Origin: Onchidella celtica
Lineage: Eukaryota; Mollusca; Gastropoda; Systellommatophora; Onchidiidae
Length of the DNA: 64,000 bases
NCBI GenBank assembly: GCA_963931925.1
Contig: OZ007579.1
Coordinates: 52,272,257-52,336,256, forward strand
Reading direction: 5' to 3'
Shown here: piece after piece, positions 13,301 through 28,300 of the stretch
How positions within the stretch are numbered: the stretch's first letter is position 1
Layout: the number at the start of each line of letters is the position of its first letter
Position numbers and translations under genes: made by a program
The notes under the pieces: generated by a model
What the model was told of the DNA's origin: nothing
Database searches by the model: none
The model's input: only the letters and a program-made list of their open reading frames with translations

Positions 13301-16300
13301 TGATTTTCAATGGGCAGCACACAATCTGCATGGTCAGTTAATTCTCTCATGGCCAGGACGCTGTTGTAGGGGGAAGTGATGACATCATCTTCAGCAGATG
13401 GATACACTGCTGTGACAAATCTGGTGACAAAATTCAAACCTGTCACAAAATCTGAATTACAAACACATCAGGGACATTTAAGCTGAAAATTTCTTGAGGT
13501 ACTGGGAAATGAGTTTTGATGATAGACTGTAAGGCAATGGATCTGATCATCTCAACATTTCACACTGCCTCATATTTAAAAAAACAATGCACAAGAATAT
13601 GAAAGTTTGCATGTTCCTGAAGTCTCATCACCGATGCTTCATTAATATATATATATGTATATTTTTTGCAAGGAGGGCTCCATGAATACACATTATCTAC
13701 AACATTCTTGCAGTACATAATTATTCTTCACATATTATCAGCAACTGGTGCAAGTACGTGTTTTTCTTTTCCTGGAAGGTTAGGTGGACGGAGTATGGAA
13801 AAATGGATGGACAGATGCATGTAAGCTTGAAACAATCTTCCAGGAAGATAAGAGAGTCATAGCGTTTGATGCTCAGGAACAAAACATGGAACACGATGGA
13901 TGGATGGATGGATGAATAAATGCATGTGCATATACATCCAAAGTAGATTTCAGTAGCAATAACTAAAATAAATCACAACCAGAGACAATACACATGTCTT
14001 AGGTAACATAACCACTACATGTACATTGCCAGCTGTGAAATCATATTCTGAGCATGTAGACAATGCTCAATAACTGAAACACAAAGGGCTCAACAAATGA
14101 GAGAGGAAGTGTTGCAGTCTTATATAGGAAGACAGAAGTCATTGTAAACCAGTATGTACATGTATCACCACAGACTGGCAGAAAATCTTACACCAAAGTC
14201 ATTCTTAGCCCCAGATGTTTTTCATGACAAAATAACATGATCTCCCTTTCTCCACCCTTGAACAAAGAAAAAAAACAACAACAACAAGAACAGAAGGCAA
14301 GGGAATGTACTGCTGTAGTTTGATGTAGTCAATATTTTCCCCACCTGTACACATCTGGATATTCCTCCTCTAACAGGTTCAGTATGCAGGTGCCAACGCC
14401 AGACCCAGTGCCTGAAGTAAAAGATAGAAGACAGCAGAATGAGTGATTGATTCCACCACCTGCATCTATACTTACACGGACATATTTCAACATATATATG
14501 CTCATACTTAGTGAGATGTAAGACTGATGGGCCGAGAGTGAAATAATAGCAAGACTTTGACTGTAAAACGTCTTGGAAAGGTCCGAATGGAGAAATGGGT
14601 AAATGAATGAATGCCGTTCACTAGTGTATATCTATGATGAATGCTAAAAATACTAAATGATAAACGTTTTTCAATTGACAGTGACTCATAGTCCCTCCTT
14701 GCCTCCCAACTTTATTTGAAGGTGATCTTTCCCCACACACAGTCAATGTCATGTTTATCCATAGCAAGATAAACTAAAACCTGCAGATGTGTGGGCCAGC
14801 CAAAACTAGACCAAAGTATTGTTATTTATGTACAAACTCTTCACACCAAATAAGTTTCTCTTTTCTTGCGATGACGTTTCAGTGCGATCTTTGACCCCTT
14901 AACTTACTTCATTTACGTGTGATGGGATGACACACTGCCGCATCAATCACCACACGCCAGTGGTTCTCAACTTTAACTGCTGACCCCCCCCCCCCCCCTT
15001 CCCTTGATATGTTACTCATCCTCCCCTTAGGGCAAGTTCTAGAGGTCGGTCTGGTTTACTTTTATGCATTTCCTTTTGTGTTTTATTATTATTATTTATT
15101 AATTAATTTTATTTTCTGCTGCCGGACTTTTCTTTATTATCAGTTTCTTCAGGATTTACAATTTTAAAAAGACTAAACACGCTCTTCAATATGGCTTGCA
15201 AAAAAATATAAAAAAATAAATAAATAAAATAAATAAATTATGCGATTGACCAAGCTAAATGAAGAAAAAAGGTTGAACAGATGGGAGATAGACGAACTGT
15301 CCAGTGATCATGGATGTTGGAATAAATTTAAAGTGGGTTGTAATACATGTAGCTTCCATGCATGAAGGGCCGCAAGGAAAGGCCTCGCGGAGTTTTCAAA
15401 GTTAGTGCCGTAGAAACTTTATGCGTAGGATATGGGCGTGGTTTCTCTCCGGGAGAAAAAAATATAATTCACAGGAACCCATGTAAAACGAGTAACGGAG
15501 GCATGTCAGACAAACGGGGTAATACAACCGTAGTAATAATAATAAAAAAAGATCACGACGACCACTGTTACAAGACGAACGCATCTGCTGGCCCGTGAGA
15601 AAAAATGGGTGTCTCCACTTCGTGAATCATGCTCTAAAAATAAGTCTTTCTAAAAATAGAACTAACACTATTGGGCAGAATTTACTCCCTCTAAACTTCA
15701 AGTTTTGATAACTTGCGGCTTAGAAAATGCTAAAGGAATAAATTCCACTACCATAAACCACTTACATAGAAATATGGCACAACAAGCCCTGTGATACCGA
15801 AGCATCACAAGAATACTTTCTCGTGGCTTTGGAACAAGCGAATACTATAACTTTATAAATTTAGCGTATACGGCACACGGAAGGGCAAAAAACACCTGTC
15901 ACGAGATGCTGTGTTAGCAATTGCCCAATTGCCTGTTTGTCTCTTTCTAAACCTAAATTAACTGTGAGTTCTAGGTAAAGTAACAGACCATTCATGGATA
16001 AAAGTAGGACTATTATTTTTTCTTGCTTATAGGCCTTTGCAAAGTCTTTGCCAGACGAAGTAATCATTTAAAATCACTGGCTCCCAAACAAGGAGTAGAC
16101 TAAATAATAAATTAATGCCGGCTAGTAGCAGTGAATGCGGAAACTACCTGGCCACTGGGACATTTTGATTTTGAAAGCGGAAGTATTTGTTTACGCACTT
16201 CAAAGGACTAATACAAATCTACACTTCGTGGATGACATAAATATGTCCACTCTTACTCTCCGAAGTCAGATCAGAGAACATCATCTGACTTGTTCGATAT

Positions 16301-19300
16301 GTTTCAACAACTTTATCAAACCGAAAGCCTTGCCATGTCTTCATACATATTGCGAGGGCTGTTTACGTGACTACGTCGTAAGCAGGGGCTATGAAGGCAG
16401 TGGGTCTTTCCCTTGCCCAGTGTGCCGAACGACAATAATCATGCCCGAAACTGGTGTGGAAGGATTTCGAGATAATCATTTGATGTTGTCCTTGTCAGAT
16501 ACAGTAGAAATGGCCACACCATCTCGGCCTGTGCCAAAACCTAGAAAATCTCTCGGACAACTGCAGCCTCAAGAAGCTAAGGAAGACCAGGTCTCGCCAC
16601 CGCCATACTCGAGTGTATCTGATACAAATCCACAAGCCACTGACATATCGTCATCTAAACTTTGTGCAAATGATACAGAACCAGATTGGATGGTTGTGCC
16701 ACGACAGACACCATCTGCTCCTTCAGCCAGTGAACACCCCCGTGCTTCTGAATTTTGTGTTGTTTCTGTGACAAAACCAAGCAGTGTGCCAACTCCTACA
16801 CCGTCTGGTCAAAATTCCATTACCAGTGTGCCTTCCGTCTTGCCTAGCCAGCCTCCTTCATACACTACTAATCCAGGAGAAGTACCTGTTTATCCGGATC
16901 TGAATACTGTAACTGAAACAAATGATAATGCTTTTGACAAATCCACGTTTCCGCCAGGCCCAGGATGGAATTTCAATGCACTAGGTAATCCGCAGTATGG
17001 TGCAGGTGTTAACCCAGCAGGTATGGAAAGAAGAGATAATGATGACAGAGCCTTTAACACTCACTCTCCACCAAAATATCCAGCTAGTCACAGACCAATT
17101 TCACCAGTGTTGTATCCCAGTGTGCCTCCAAATGTTGAGTACAATAACGTGGCATGTACTGAAAATCTTATGTTGAAATTCGGGAAACAAGGATCCAGTG
17201 TACGAGATTTCTTAAAGCCAGTGGGTTTGGCTGTCAGCAAGGAAGGAAATTATGTCGTATCTGACAGCAGTGGTGATCAGAACAGGATTTTCATTTTTAA
17301 TAGTGGTGGTGAACTCATAGCAGCTTTCAAGAGTGGCTGTAAAGTCAAGGATGTCACTATGACAAAGAACAATGAAATTTATGCAGCTGTCCACAAAAGT
17401 GTAGCAGCCATTCGTCATTTCACAATGGCTGGACAGTGCAAAGGAGAGTATGGTAAATTTTTCACTTATGAAATGCCAAGTGGAATCGCAGTGCTGAAAA
17501 ATGGTGGGGCGGTATTGACCGGGATCCAAAGCCATTGTGTGTACGTCCTCACTGATCAAATGAAGCTGGCCACAAAGTTTGGCAGGAAGGGCAATGGAGA
17601 TGGATATTTTCAACATCCAGGCTTTGTTGCTGTTGATTCTAAAAACCATATCATTGTCACAGACAAAATAAACAATTCAGTCCAAGTTTTTGGTTCTGAC
17701 GGCAAATTCAAACATAGATTTGGATCCATTGGGAATGGCCATGGCAGTCTGAAAGCTCCATTAGGAGTTTGTGTTGATGCTGAGGATAACATCATCATTG
17801 CCGATAGTGAAAACTGCAGAGTTGAAGTTTTTACCAGTAAAGGTCGCTGGCTCAGCAGTGTGGTCAGAAATACGCATGAACTTGGAGAGAAAGTCAGACC
17901 TGTCAACGTGGCTGTAACTCCAACAGGAAAAGTAGCAGTTTTGCTCCGAGGTCCATATTTTGCTGAAGTACGAGTCTACACAAGTCGGCATCTTGAGATT
18001 TTGCATCAGAAAGAAGGCCCAGTAAGGTTAACCTCAGCTGTTTGGCATACGTCAAATAAATAGAGGATGAAGGCTTTCTCCCAATTTAGGGATTTTTTTT
18101 TTCTTCAGTTACTCTGTGCTTTTATAGTAAGGCTGATCCTCTGTGATTTTGAAAATGCAATCAATCAGCTTCCTTTTTGTCATGTGATGTCTTACTTCTG
18201 CTTGAAAAAAAAAAGCTTTCCAACTTTTTCTGGTGATGCATACTAATTGCTAACCACTTTACCAGTGACAAGGCTGCTACACTTTGTGTGAACAGGTCAT
18301 TAATTTAAGATTAAAGATTGTGCTCAATCATTGTTCAACTCTGGGGATAGCTGTTATGTGACTACCATGGACATCATGATACGGTGTCTTGTTTACTTGT
18401 CATGGACAATCTAACCTTCACACAAAAAATGAGTGGAGATTATTAAAATCAAATCAGTTCCAGTAGCCACTTAATGTCACAGTTCTGGTTGCCAGAAAGA
18501 TATTTCACTTAAATCAATGAGCCACTTGGTACTCTTTAATCTTTATAAAATATTTTGATGAGCCATAGTTACATGTTGCAAACTAATTCAAACTTGGTAT
18601 GCTGGAAACTTTTTTTTTTTGCTGTTGGCAAAAGACTTCAGAATACCTCTCATGTCAGTTGCGGACTGCAGTAGTTAATCACCAGGCTGTACATTAACTA
18701 TAGATGTTATTACTTTGTAATATAAAAACATCTCTATAGAGAACTAACTCCTCACGGAGCCCGAGCGCCCCCCCCCCCCCCTCCAGTTGCATCCTTGTGG
18801 GGATCCATATAGTAGCACAGCAGTTTGGAATATTTCATTACTGTAGTGTTTAGAAAATCTGACCATGTGACGCTTTCAGAAGTCCTCCCTTATTTTTCCA
18901 TCTCTGAAAATAACCTCAATTTACTGTCAGTCACCTAGATGCATTATGAGGAGTGCAATCCTCAGCATATCCATACCTACAAAAATTTTGTGCGCAGCAT
19001 CAAGAATGCACTAGACTAATGAAAATATAATGACAATGGTTCCCCTCTGATAAACAAGACATGACATACAATAAAGTTGTCTGATGACACTGATGTATAT
19101 ATCACGGTATAAAATACAAGATGCTTTGCTGTAAATGTACTAGATCAGCAGCTAGTGACGGATCAAAATACACTACACGATACAGTATAATCTGTAAAGT
19201 CTGAAAAAATACCCATTATGAAAATACATGTACACATGCAACTTTGTGGTCTCCAACTTCCAACTCCGCGATTTCCTAACAGCATTACATGTATCTCGCA

Positions 19301-22300
19301 GAATTTCCCTATTATCCATTACATCAAAAGTCATGCTTTTTCACAGCTTGAGCCACTAATTATATAATACAGCATTCAGTGCCTTTCTTTCCTTATGCAT
19401 GGTTTGAGAATCATCCACTACATACAGTCCTTGTGTTGCTGGCCCTATCAAAACTAAGGTAAACATTGATCATGAAATCACCAACATTGAATTGATTGAA
19501 TTTGCCCAATTGAAGATCATCTGAAATTTAAAAAAAAATTTCTTTTACATTGGTTATTAACTTGAGAGATCTAGAGTCTCAAATAATTAGACTAATGTTT
19601 TTAAAAAAACAAACATACATGAGGATTATACTGATTACAGTAAAGATTTTTCCTCTCAGTGCAATTTCATGACATAGGGCCAGCGACACATCTTCAGCCA
19701 TCACAATTTGTTAAATAATATTTTTTTTAAAAATGGATTATTATCGTGATACGCATTAGATCTTCTCAGCCTTCTGTCTCTGTCTTTTCCAAAGTTTTGC
19801 CAAGTACATACACCCACGTACTATCATTTATTTATGTATACAGTGTTTTTTCATGTATTATAACTCATTAACTGCGTGTCTTTTGTGTTTCTAAAGAAAG
19901 ATATATTTATAATGCAAAGTTATGTAAAGATGGTTGACACTGACATGCTCATTTTTCATTTCAGTCTCCTCATCGCCTGATTGCTCCTTGTTGGTAGAAC
20001 CCAGTACCCTCCGTTTTTCATCATCATCATCATTATCATCCCGTCATCCAGCATGCCAACCTCTTGCTGTTTTTATCATTTCAGAGACTGATCATCGTGT
20101 ACGATGACTCGGTTCTATATCTATCTGTGATTGTAATTTTTATGTTTTGAAACTTTAGTGGTGTATAATTACATGTAATATGATAATCTAACACTTTATC
20201 TTGGGATTTACTTAGAACTTAAAATTTTGAAACTGTAGTAATGTAACCGATAATCTAACGTTGTACACTGTACACATATTTCAGCTTTATAAAACGAAAC
20301 CAGGTGTTTCCTGCTTAATTTATTTTTATTTTCAAGAAAATTGTTGGGGTGAGTTGTAAAAACCTACTTAACAAGATGGATAATCTATTAAAAAGTATTA
20401 AAATTTAAAATGTGACAGCAACATGAATGTGTCACAAAGCAGAGACAATGTGATTTTTTTGTTTGTTTTGTTTCTTAACTTTCTTCCACACCAGCATACA
20501 TGATATAATATTTTATAAGTCCGTGACAGAAGGTCATGAATGTGACTGGGCAAAGTAATCAGTGATTTGAATTAGATCTATATTTTGAAATTATGATGGG
20601 GAGATAGCTTGGTGATATTATTTGATATTAATTTTAGGAAAAATTCCATTCTCAATCTTTTTTTTTTTTTTTTTAATAGCTGGACAATGCTAATTAGTAG
20701 ATAAAATTTTGCAGCAAAGACCTTCTATCACTGTCAGTGTCACACATTCTGTTCTGGCTGCTGAGTTACAATTTGAAACAATTTCTTTGCTTCCTCCCCC
20801 ACTGCAATACACGGAGTTAGAACGACAGTTTACATAACCATGTACTGTAGACAAAACCTGAATATAACAGTAACTTTATAAACCAAACTCCAAAATAATC
20901 ATATGGCAGTCATGGATGATGCAAGGCACTATTACTGAATGCAAAATTTTGTTTCACAAGGAAAGGGTTTATTACATGTAAAGACATTGTAGATCGTGTA
21001 ATATGAGCAAAAAAATGATGCATGATTGTTACTATGTTAGCCTCACTGTTTCTTATGTGTAACATTTGCTTTTTGATGCCGATAATATAAGTCTATAAGA
21101 TAAATAAAATGGGACTATTTCATAAAACATTGTATATTATTTATTTAACATTTATCTGTAGTCCTTACTGTATACTCCTACTCTTAGTATTTATTAGAGA
21201 GTTAGAGAATCATATCAATATGAGTCACTGTTGTTTTAAAAGAAAAATTTGAAGAAATAATGCAATAAGGAAATATTTGCTTGAACTGCTGAATTAATTT
21301 TATACTTCCAATTCCACACTTACTGATAGAGGACGACAGCCATCACAACAATGTAAAGTGATATCCACCAGCTCCTTAAATCTAGTTAATAAATAACTGA
21401 TGATTTCCCCCCCCCCCTCCAGATTTCCCATCTGTCCTGTCAATTGCAGAAATGAAATTTTCATCTTTGGCTCTGGAAATCACTCTGGAAGATTTTTTTT
21501 CTTTTTGTTTTCTTTTTTTTTGTTGTTACTTTTGAATGAATGCTTTGAACCTTTATTCTTGAGTACATGAACTTCAGCAAAATTCAATAAAGTGGGCTTG
21601 ACTGTAGACAAAATGCCAATCAAACTGACACATTGTGAGTCAGCTGTTGCCGGAACCTCTTTTGTGTCTTTTTGAGGCTGTCAGGTGACTATTGTTTACT
21701 GCAGTGAACTGCCGGTTGGTTCGCAACGTCTCGCATGCTCGCAGTGCAAATCAGCTAATGAATCAAAATCAATAGAGCCACAATTGCCATGGTGGTGCGC
21801 CGGTCCTTACACTACAGATGGCGGATATTCGCATTCTACCTATAGCTGAACAGTGGGTCCTTACACTACAGATGGCGGATATTCGCATTCTACCTATAGC
21901 TGAACAGTGAACACAACTCAGTACTTTTCTCTATTGGCTTTGTTATTAGACTACAGCTCTCTACCAACAGTCTGAATGGCTAGCTTGACGAGGGCCCAAC
22001 AGCTGACTGAGTGACTGATGGCTAGCATTTCAAAGTTTTCTGACTGGGAGCCTGTTTGGTATTTGTTTGCTTTTCATTCATTTGTTGTTGTTTTTTTTCT
22101 TTCCGCCTGCTTAAATTGCCCAATTTTTATGAGAGACCAGTTGTTTCACATCTTATTACATCGTGTATTAATTTTACTCCTGCTCAAGCAAATAGATACA
22201 GTTCATGAACATATAAAACATTCTTCAGTCTAAGGAAAAAGTATTTAAATTAAATTTATAATAAACTTCACAAATTACATCAGATGGTATTAAAATTGTA

Positions 22301-25300
22301 TATCCTCATGAAGTATTTCACTATAACTATAATACATATGTACATGTAAATCAGTAGAATTTGTTGGTTTTGAAAAATAAATCTCATGTTATGTAATTAT
22401 CAAGGTGCCAGAAAATTGGTATGCAAGTGCAATAGCCAAATTTCTTTGTTATAGATGTTTAATTTAAACATGAATGTATGCTTTTTTTTTTCATGGTGTA
22501 CTTTGAATTTACCGACAATAGAATGCAGTTTGATTGATGTAAACCTTGATGTCTTTCTTTCAGTGGTAAAACCACTTTCATGTACTGCATTTGTTGTTGC
22601 TAAGAAACTGTAGTACATGTAATAGGAGTTTTAGTTTCTTTTTAGTTTATTGTTTCATGTTTGATTTGCAGTGAATTGACAAAACACTGTATATATTAAA
22701 AGTTATATATTTTTCATTTTGGTTATTAGTAAGCTTTCTTAGTACATGTGATGAGTATGCAGTGCTGAAAATATGTTTGCCAGTGACTATAAATTTTGCA
22801 TTTTTTATGATAATGGAGTGCAGTGTATTAAACCCTTAGGCAAACACAAATTGAATCACTGGCTAGGTATGAACTTATAGGCTACACATATTTGTGTAGG
22901 AGACAGCCCAATGCCTTGAAAATTTTGCTAATTTTTTAAAATCATCATGACAGTGCCATCGACTCAGTCTCTGATAATGTGCAAAGAAAGTCTAGGAATA
23001 CACGTATTTTTTTTTTTCTTTCTTTTTTTGGTTTTCCTGCACTGTTTTTCATTGACAGGTTAAAAAAAACCTAATGTTTTGAAAAGATTTTCTTGGGCCT
23101 GTGTTGAATTTTGACTCACGACTTTTTGTTATGCATGTATCAAATACAGTTACTTTTTCCTGCTAAACTACAGCTGATATAGTGATTGCCTCCATGTGTG
23201 CTTAACCATCGCTGTACGTTGTGGTTCTAATGTTCATGATTGAATGACGTCGTTGCCCATAGTTTCAGAATTTTAAGATATGCACTTGTGTGCTCACCAA
23301 TGCACATGTACGCATTTTTACTATTCCTACCGTACGTCCTTTGGTCTCACAGCGGACAACATAGGCATTGTAGGATTTTATTGTCCTACCCCTAGTTGTA
23401 CATCTTGGGGGTTCAGATACACAACACACCTAAAGAGGATTTTATAGTTAATATCCCTACTCGTACCTTCTGGGCTCTGAGAGACACCATACTATTAATT
23501 GAAGAAGGTATTATAATAAATTGTTCTTCAGGAGTGTGGGATCGATTAAACCCATAGCCTATGCCATGCACAGTTTTTAGCAACATAAGGCGAAGATTAC
23601 GTGCTACATATTTTTACAGTCAGGCTGAGCCGAACTTCGAGAATTTCAAAATTTGTGGCCTGCATGTACATGTATTTAACATTATTTGGTTCTGAAACTT
23701 GCAATAAAAAGAGTTCAGTTATCTAAAATGAGTGACATTTTTATTGATTGATAGTGTGATGAGAGTGATGGTCATGGTTAGGGTAATAGAGGTGATCAGC
23801 TCATTTGTGAGTGTGCATGAGAAAACCCGGCATAAGTCGGCAACATGACATTTTCAGTTCTGTACATACAATAAAAGACAAGACATTTCTGATAAATTGA
23901 AGTCAGTGACCCCCCTAAAACAAGATTTTGGGAAAGCGGCATTTAACCCTATAAGTGGCAATAGCTAATTGACCAAGTAATATTGGAGTGATTTTTGTTA
24001 GGAAACCGTAGGCTAATTACAAAGCAGTTATAGAGATCATAGTTAGTAGTGTTCACTGCTCATCTACAGTTTACCCTGTAACATACCACGGTCCCCTAAA
24101 CAACAGCCAAGTCGGAAGTTTTTTGATCTTGTTAGGAGTCCGTGGTCTAATTATAAAGCCGTTATAGAGATCACAGTGAGTAGTGTTCACTGCTCATCTA
24201 CAGTTTACCCTGTAACATGCCACGGTCTCCTAAACAACAACCAAGTTGGAAGTTTGTGTCGGACCCATATTTTCACTTCAAAGCCGTTTTTTTCTCAAAA
24301 TTAGCTTTGCCGACTTATGCCGGGTTTTCTCATGCACACTCACATTTCATCCATTTCTTCTGACATTGTGCCTTATATATAGAAATTTATATCTATATGA
24401 TAACATCACTTATTTTGCAAACATATAATAAAATATATATTTTCAGTATAAGCCTGAATAATTGAATGTTAAATAAAAAGCAGGCAAATGAAAAAACGTT
24501 TCTGCTCATCAGTTGCATTTGAGTTTGGACATAATCATTAATGCTTCTCTTTGGTGACTGAACTAGCCAAAGTGTCCAAATGAACTCAAACATGAAACCA
24601 CAAACATTGCTGATAAAGCCAACCACAACCTACTCTTGCAGATCCGTGAATAAAAATTCCCAAGGTAAATTTTAACTTTCCAGTAAAAAAAAATGAGTAA
24701 ACAAACACAGCTATCTCATCTTGCGCAGTTTAAGAACAGTATTAGCACAGTATAAAACAGAAGAAAAATTTTACATTCATTTCCAGTATTCAAACTACAT
24801 GTGTAGCTCACTATGCCTATATTGACTGCTGATAGTGAAAGTGACTTGTGATACAAAAATAAACATGCTGCGAGGTCATTTTTTTTGTTTTGAATAGGAA
24901 TTACAGTGTTTATTTATTTTTTTCTCCCAAACTTTACTGTTTAATACAGAAGACAACGGCTGAATCGAAATCGGTGGGACCATAGGTTTGTTTTCGGTTT
25001 AGAAAGAGTTTTGGTTTAGCGATAAGAGACTTGAAAAATGCCATGTTCAAAAGAGGCAGCCCAAATCACTATCATAAACAATGTAAGTGCACAGGCTAAG
25101 CAGACCCAACACGTCCTCACTTGCTCTGTGTTTTTGACTGAGAATGAGGATGGGCGATAGTTCAGGCCTAGGGGCACACGAAGCATGGACATTTATGCGG
25201 GCAAATGTGGACTAACTCTCAGAGTAGGGATGCTTGAGTGAGGACAGACAGTGCTGAACCGCCGTCCTGCTGATCTCATTACCGTTACCGTAGATGATGC

Positions 25301-28300
25301 CATGAAATACCCTGTCTGCGGTCATTAGTGAATTGTCTTTTTGATGTCATACATTTTACGTGAAAGGTCACTCGTGATGTGCCTAACATCTGCTACCATC
25401 TGATTTCGGACCAGCCGTCTTACTCGCCCTATCCTTGTAGTGCTGCCGCTCCCATGCAGAGGCCTGTACTACCAGGTACGATGATGCATGCTCTGCCTTT
25501 TGGGAGGGGGGGGGGGGTGATACAGTAACTTGACCCGGCCTACGGCAAATTACACTGGACTAGCCACTGAATCCAACAATTTTCTTTTCGGCTTATAGGT
25601 AGGTTATTTCAGTTTAGCGCTATTTTGTTAACAAAGATAAAAAGGAAAATAGTCGGGGATTCCTATCAGTTTACCACTATTTTTGTTTTAGCCATTTTCG
25701 GTCTAACCGTTCTCCATTGTGCTAATTACTATGCCTGAAAGTGTTCAATTTCAGTTACATCAACATCTTGACCACCAATCCATTGCCAGATTAGCTTCTA
25801 AGAAAATGTTGCTTTCTTGTTAGGTTGAGATGTAAAATCTTACTGGATCTTTTCTGGATGTGTGTTCTGAAACCCTAGCACTAGTCACTAGTATCAGTAT
25901 CAGATGACATAATAATTCACATTATGTGTTATTACATATTATGACTCATTGGCAACACCAAAAAAAAAAAAAATCAGAACTAGTACAGTATAAAGAAATA
26001 CTGTATGTAAATACATGTATTTTACTTAGCATTGCAATTTACATTACACAACATGGTATGAGTGTATGTATGCACTTTATATTGTGCGCGGCATTCCACG
26101 TCAGTCTGATGTGTACAAAATGCATTGGAAAATTGTAAACAATAATAGATTGGATAGTTCTGAGACAAAGCAAAAGTGGGACAAAATTTGCGATAACTGC
26201 AGCACTCACCTCCACCCATGGAATGAAGAATAAAAAAACACTGCAAGCAGTCACAAAACTCTGCCGCTCGACGAATCACATCTGACAGCTTTTCTCTGTA
26301 CTGTGAACCATACATTTTGTGTCCTGTGGCCCTGGTGTTGAAATTCAGAGGAAAACTTTTAATCAAATTTGACATTACACATTATTATTTCTAAGGCAGA
26401 GTTCTACATGGAAACGAAACATTTAAAAAGAAATAAATGGACACAAAATAAGATGAATAAAAATGTATACATGTATTGCTAGCACCAATCTGGCTTCATC
26501 TATAGGTTAGTTCTTTCAAAATTGCACTTTTTTTTGTGGAACAACTTGACTCTGACTCCATAATTAGCTTTTATTAGGTAGTCCAAACTGATTTTTACTT
26601 TTTATCGTGTCTCACCAGGTTTTGTCAAACCTGACGGAGCTCGCTTTTCTAAGAATTTTGATAGCAAATTTATTATTCTGGATTAAAGGCTTTGAAAGTT
26701 ATGGCATTTTCAAAAGTGGAAAAACATCTTGAATTTGCTATCTTTTGCCAACTGCACGATAGTCCAACTTTGACCGCCCATAAAATGACGGTTTGTTGAG
26801 TCATGACATAAAAAATTCTTAGTTTCCAAGTCAAGGGGGTGTACATTACGCTCAATTTATTTCGAGGGGTACAAATTAGTACAAGCATCTCACTTTACTT
26901 TTTTTAGTCATCAAACTTCACCTGATGTCAATTTTTTGTGAAATCTTACAGGGGAGACAATAATAGTGTTTTTTTTTTTTAATTGAAAAGGAGGTCAACC
27001 GTGTCACCATTGACTTAGCACTGGGTGTTGGACAAAGATGGCGAAATCAGGCATTGGGTGGGTCTATAAAAACAGTCGACGCTTTATGCTGAAACATGCC
27101 CCACGTCTGATCTTGGCATACCTTATAATACAAAGGCTGAGGTTCATTTTCGTATAATTTTGATCCTGATCTATTAAAGTTTCCGCCAGTTTCACGGTCA
27201 ACAAACTTTTCGACAAATGATTTTTAAAGTAATTTCAACTTAAAACACGATGAAAAATACATTGAATAAAACCTCATTTATCCGGCTTCCTGTGTTGAGT
27301 TATTTTCAAACACGTGCGCTACATCGGCGCGACGCTCTGCTGCCCTTTGTTATGAGGGGGTCAATTCGGCACGCGCATCTCAGAGCAAAAACGGCAAGAC
27401 TATGTCCAGTTCAAGCTATAAAAACACACAGCTAAACACATTAAACAATACAAAAGGAACTATATTTTGTCAGAGGAAGGATTGAACTTTATTTTGATGT
27501 AGGATGCATGCCATTTCACATAAACACACAGCAGTAGTATCCTAGTAATGTTTGCCTAAACTTATGCCAAAACGGAATTTCACCCCTTTAGTGGGACAGT
27601 TTGGACTACCTACTTTTATTGGATACATTACAAAATCAAATTTCAATAGACGAGGGCGAGTATCTTGCACACAGATAAGTGGAAATCAAGGGTCCCCCCT
27701 AATAAAAGCCCCAAGCCCGAATTTATTTCTCAAAATTATATATAGTTCTTTCATGTGGATCTCTAACTGAGACATAGATATGGATCCCCCGTACCAATTT
27801 TCCTGCTGTGAGGATGACCGAAGTAGCCTAGAAACAGCCACTGACTTAGCCTGTTAGTGATAAGCCAAAATGATTAGTCTGGAAATGTCAGAGAAATGTT
27901 TTACTTTCACACATGACAGGCACTTTACAGGCACACAAAATTTCTCTTTGAACTTGACCTTGATAAAAACTTACCAATTATTACCAGATCCTGAGACATC
28001 AGTGAGCAGCTGGTTGCAGTCAAACACTTCGCCCAGGGGTCCTTTCATCATTTCACTTACAACACCTTCTTCCATATCCACCAGGACAGCCTGGAAGAAT
28101 ACAGTGTTTTCATACGCGTGTTACATAATTTGTAGTTGATACTCAATACACCAAAATATTTTTAGACCACAGATCACCCAATTCTAATTCAAAATTACTT
28201 TCTGATGCAAATTCAGTGCCAGATGGCACATGGTCTCAGTAAAAAATTTAAAAAAAACATGGGAACGATATTAAGGATATTGCAGCCTTAGAGAGTCCAT

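Larger units (their letters stand above)
23807..24343. mobile_element. 537-bp non-autonomous element with about 37-bp terminal repeats
   Basis: The left end 23807-23843 (gtgagtgtgcatgagaaaac, then ccggcataagtcggcaa) is matched perfectly in inverse by 24307-24343. ATTT abuts both ends and may be the target duplication. The interior has no coding capacity and holds two head-to-tail copies of MITE family B. Confidence 0.8.

Noticed and set aside
17212..18006. Minus-strand frames opposite the RING-NHL gene
   Set aside because: They are antisense shadows of a conserved coding sequence; their peptides match nothing I know.
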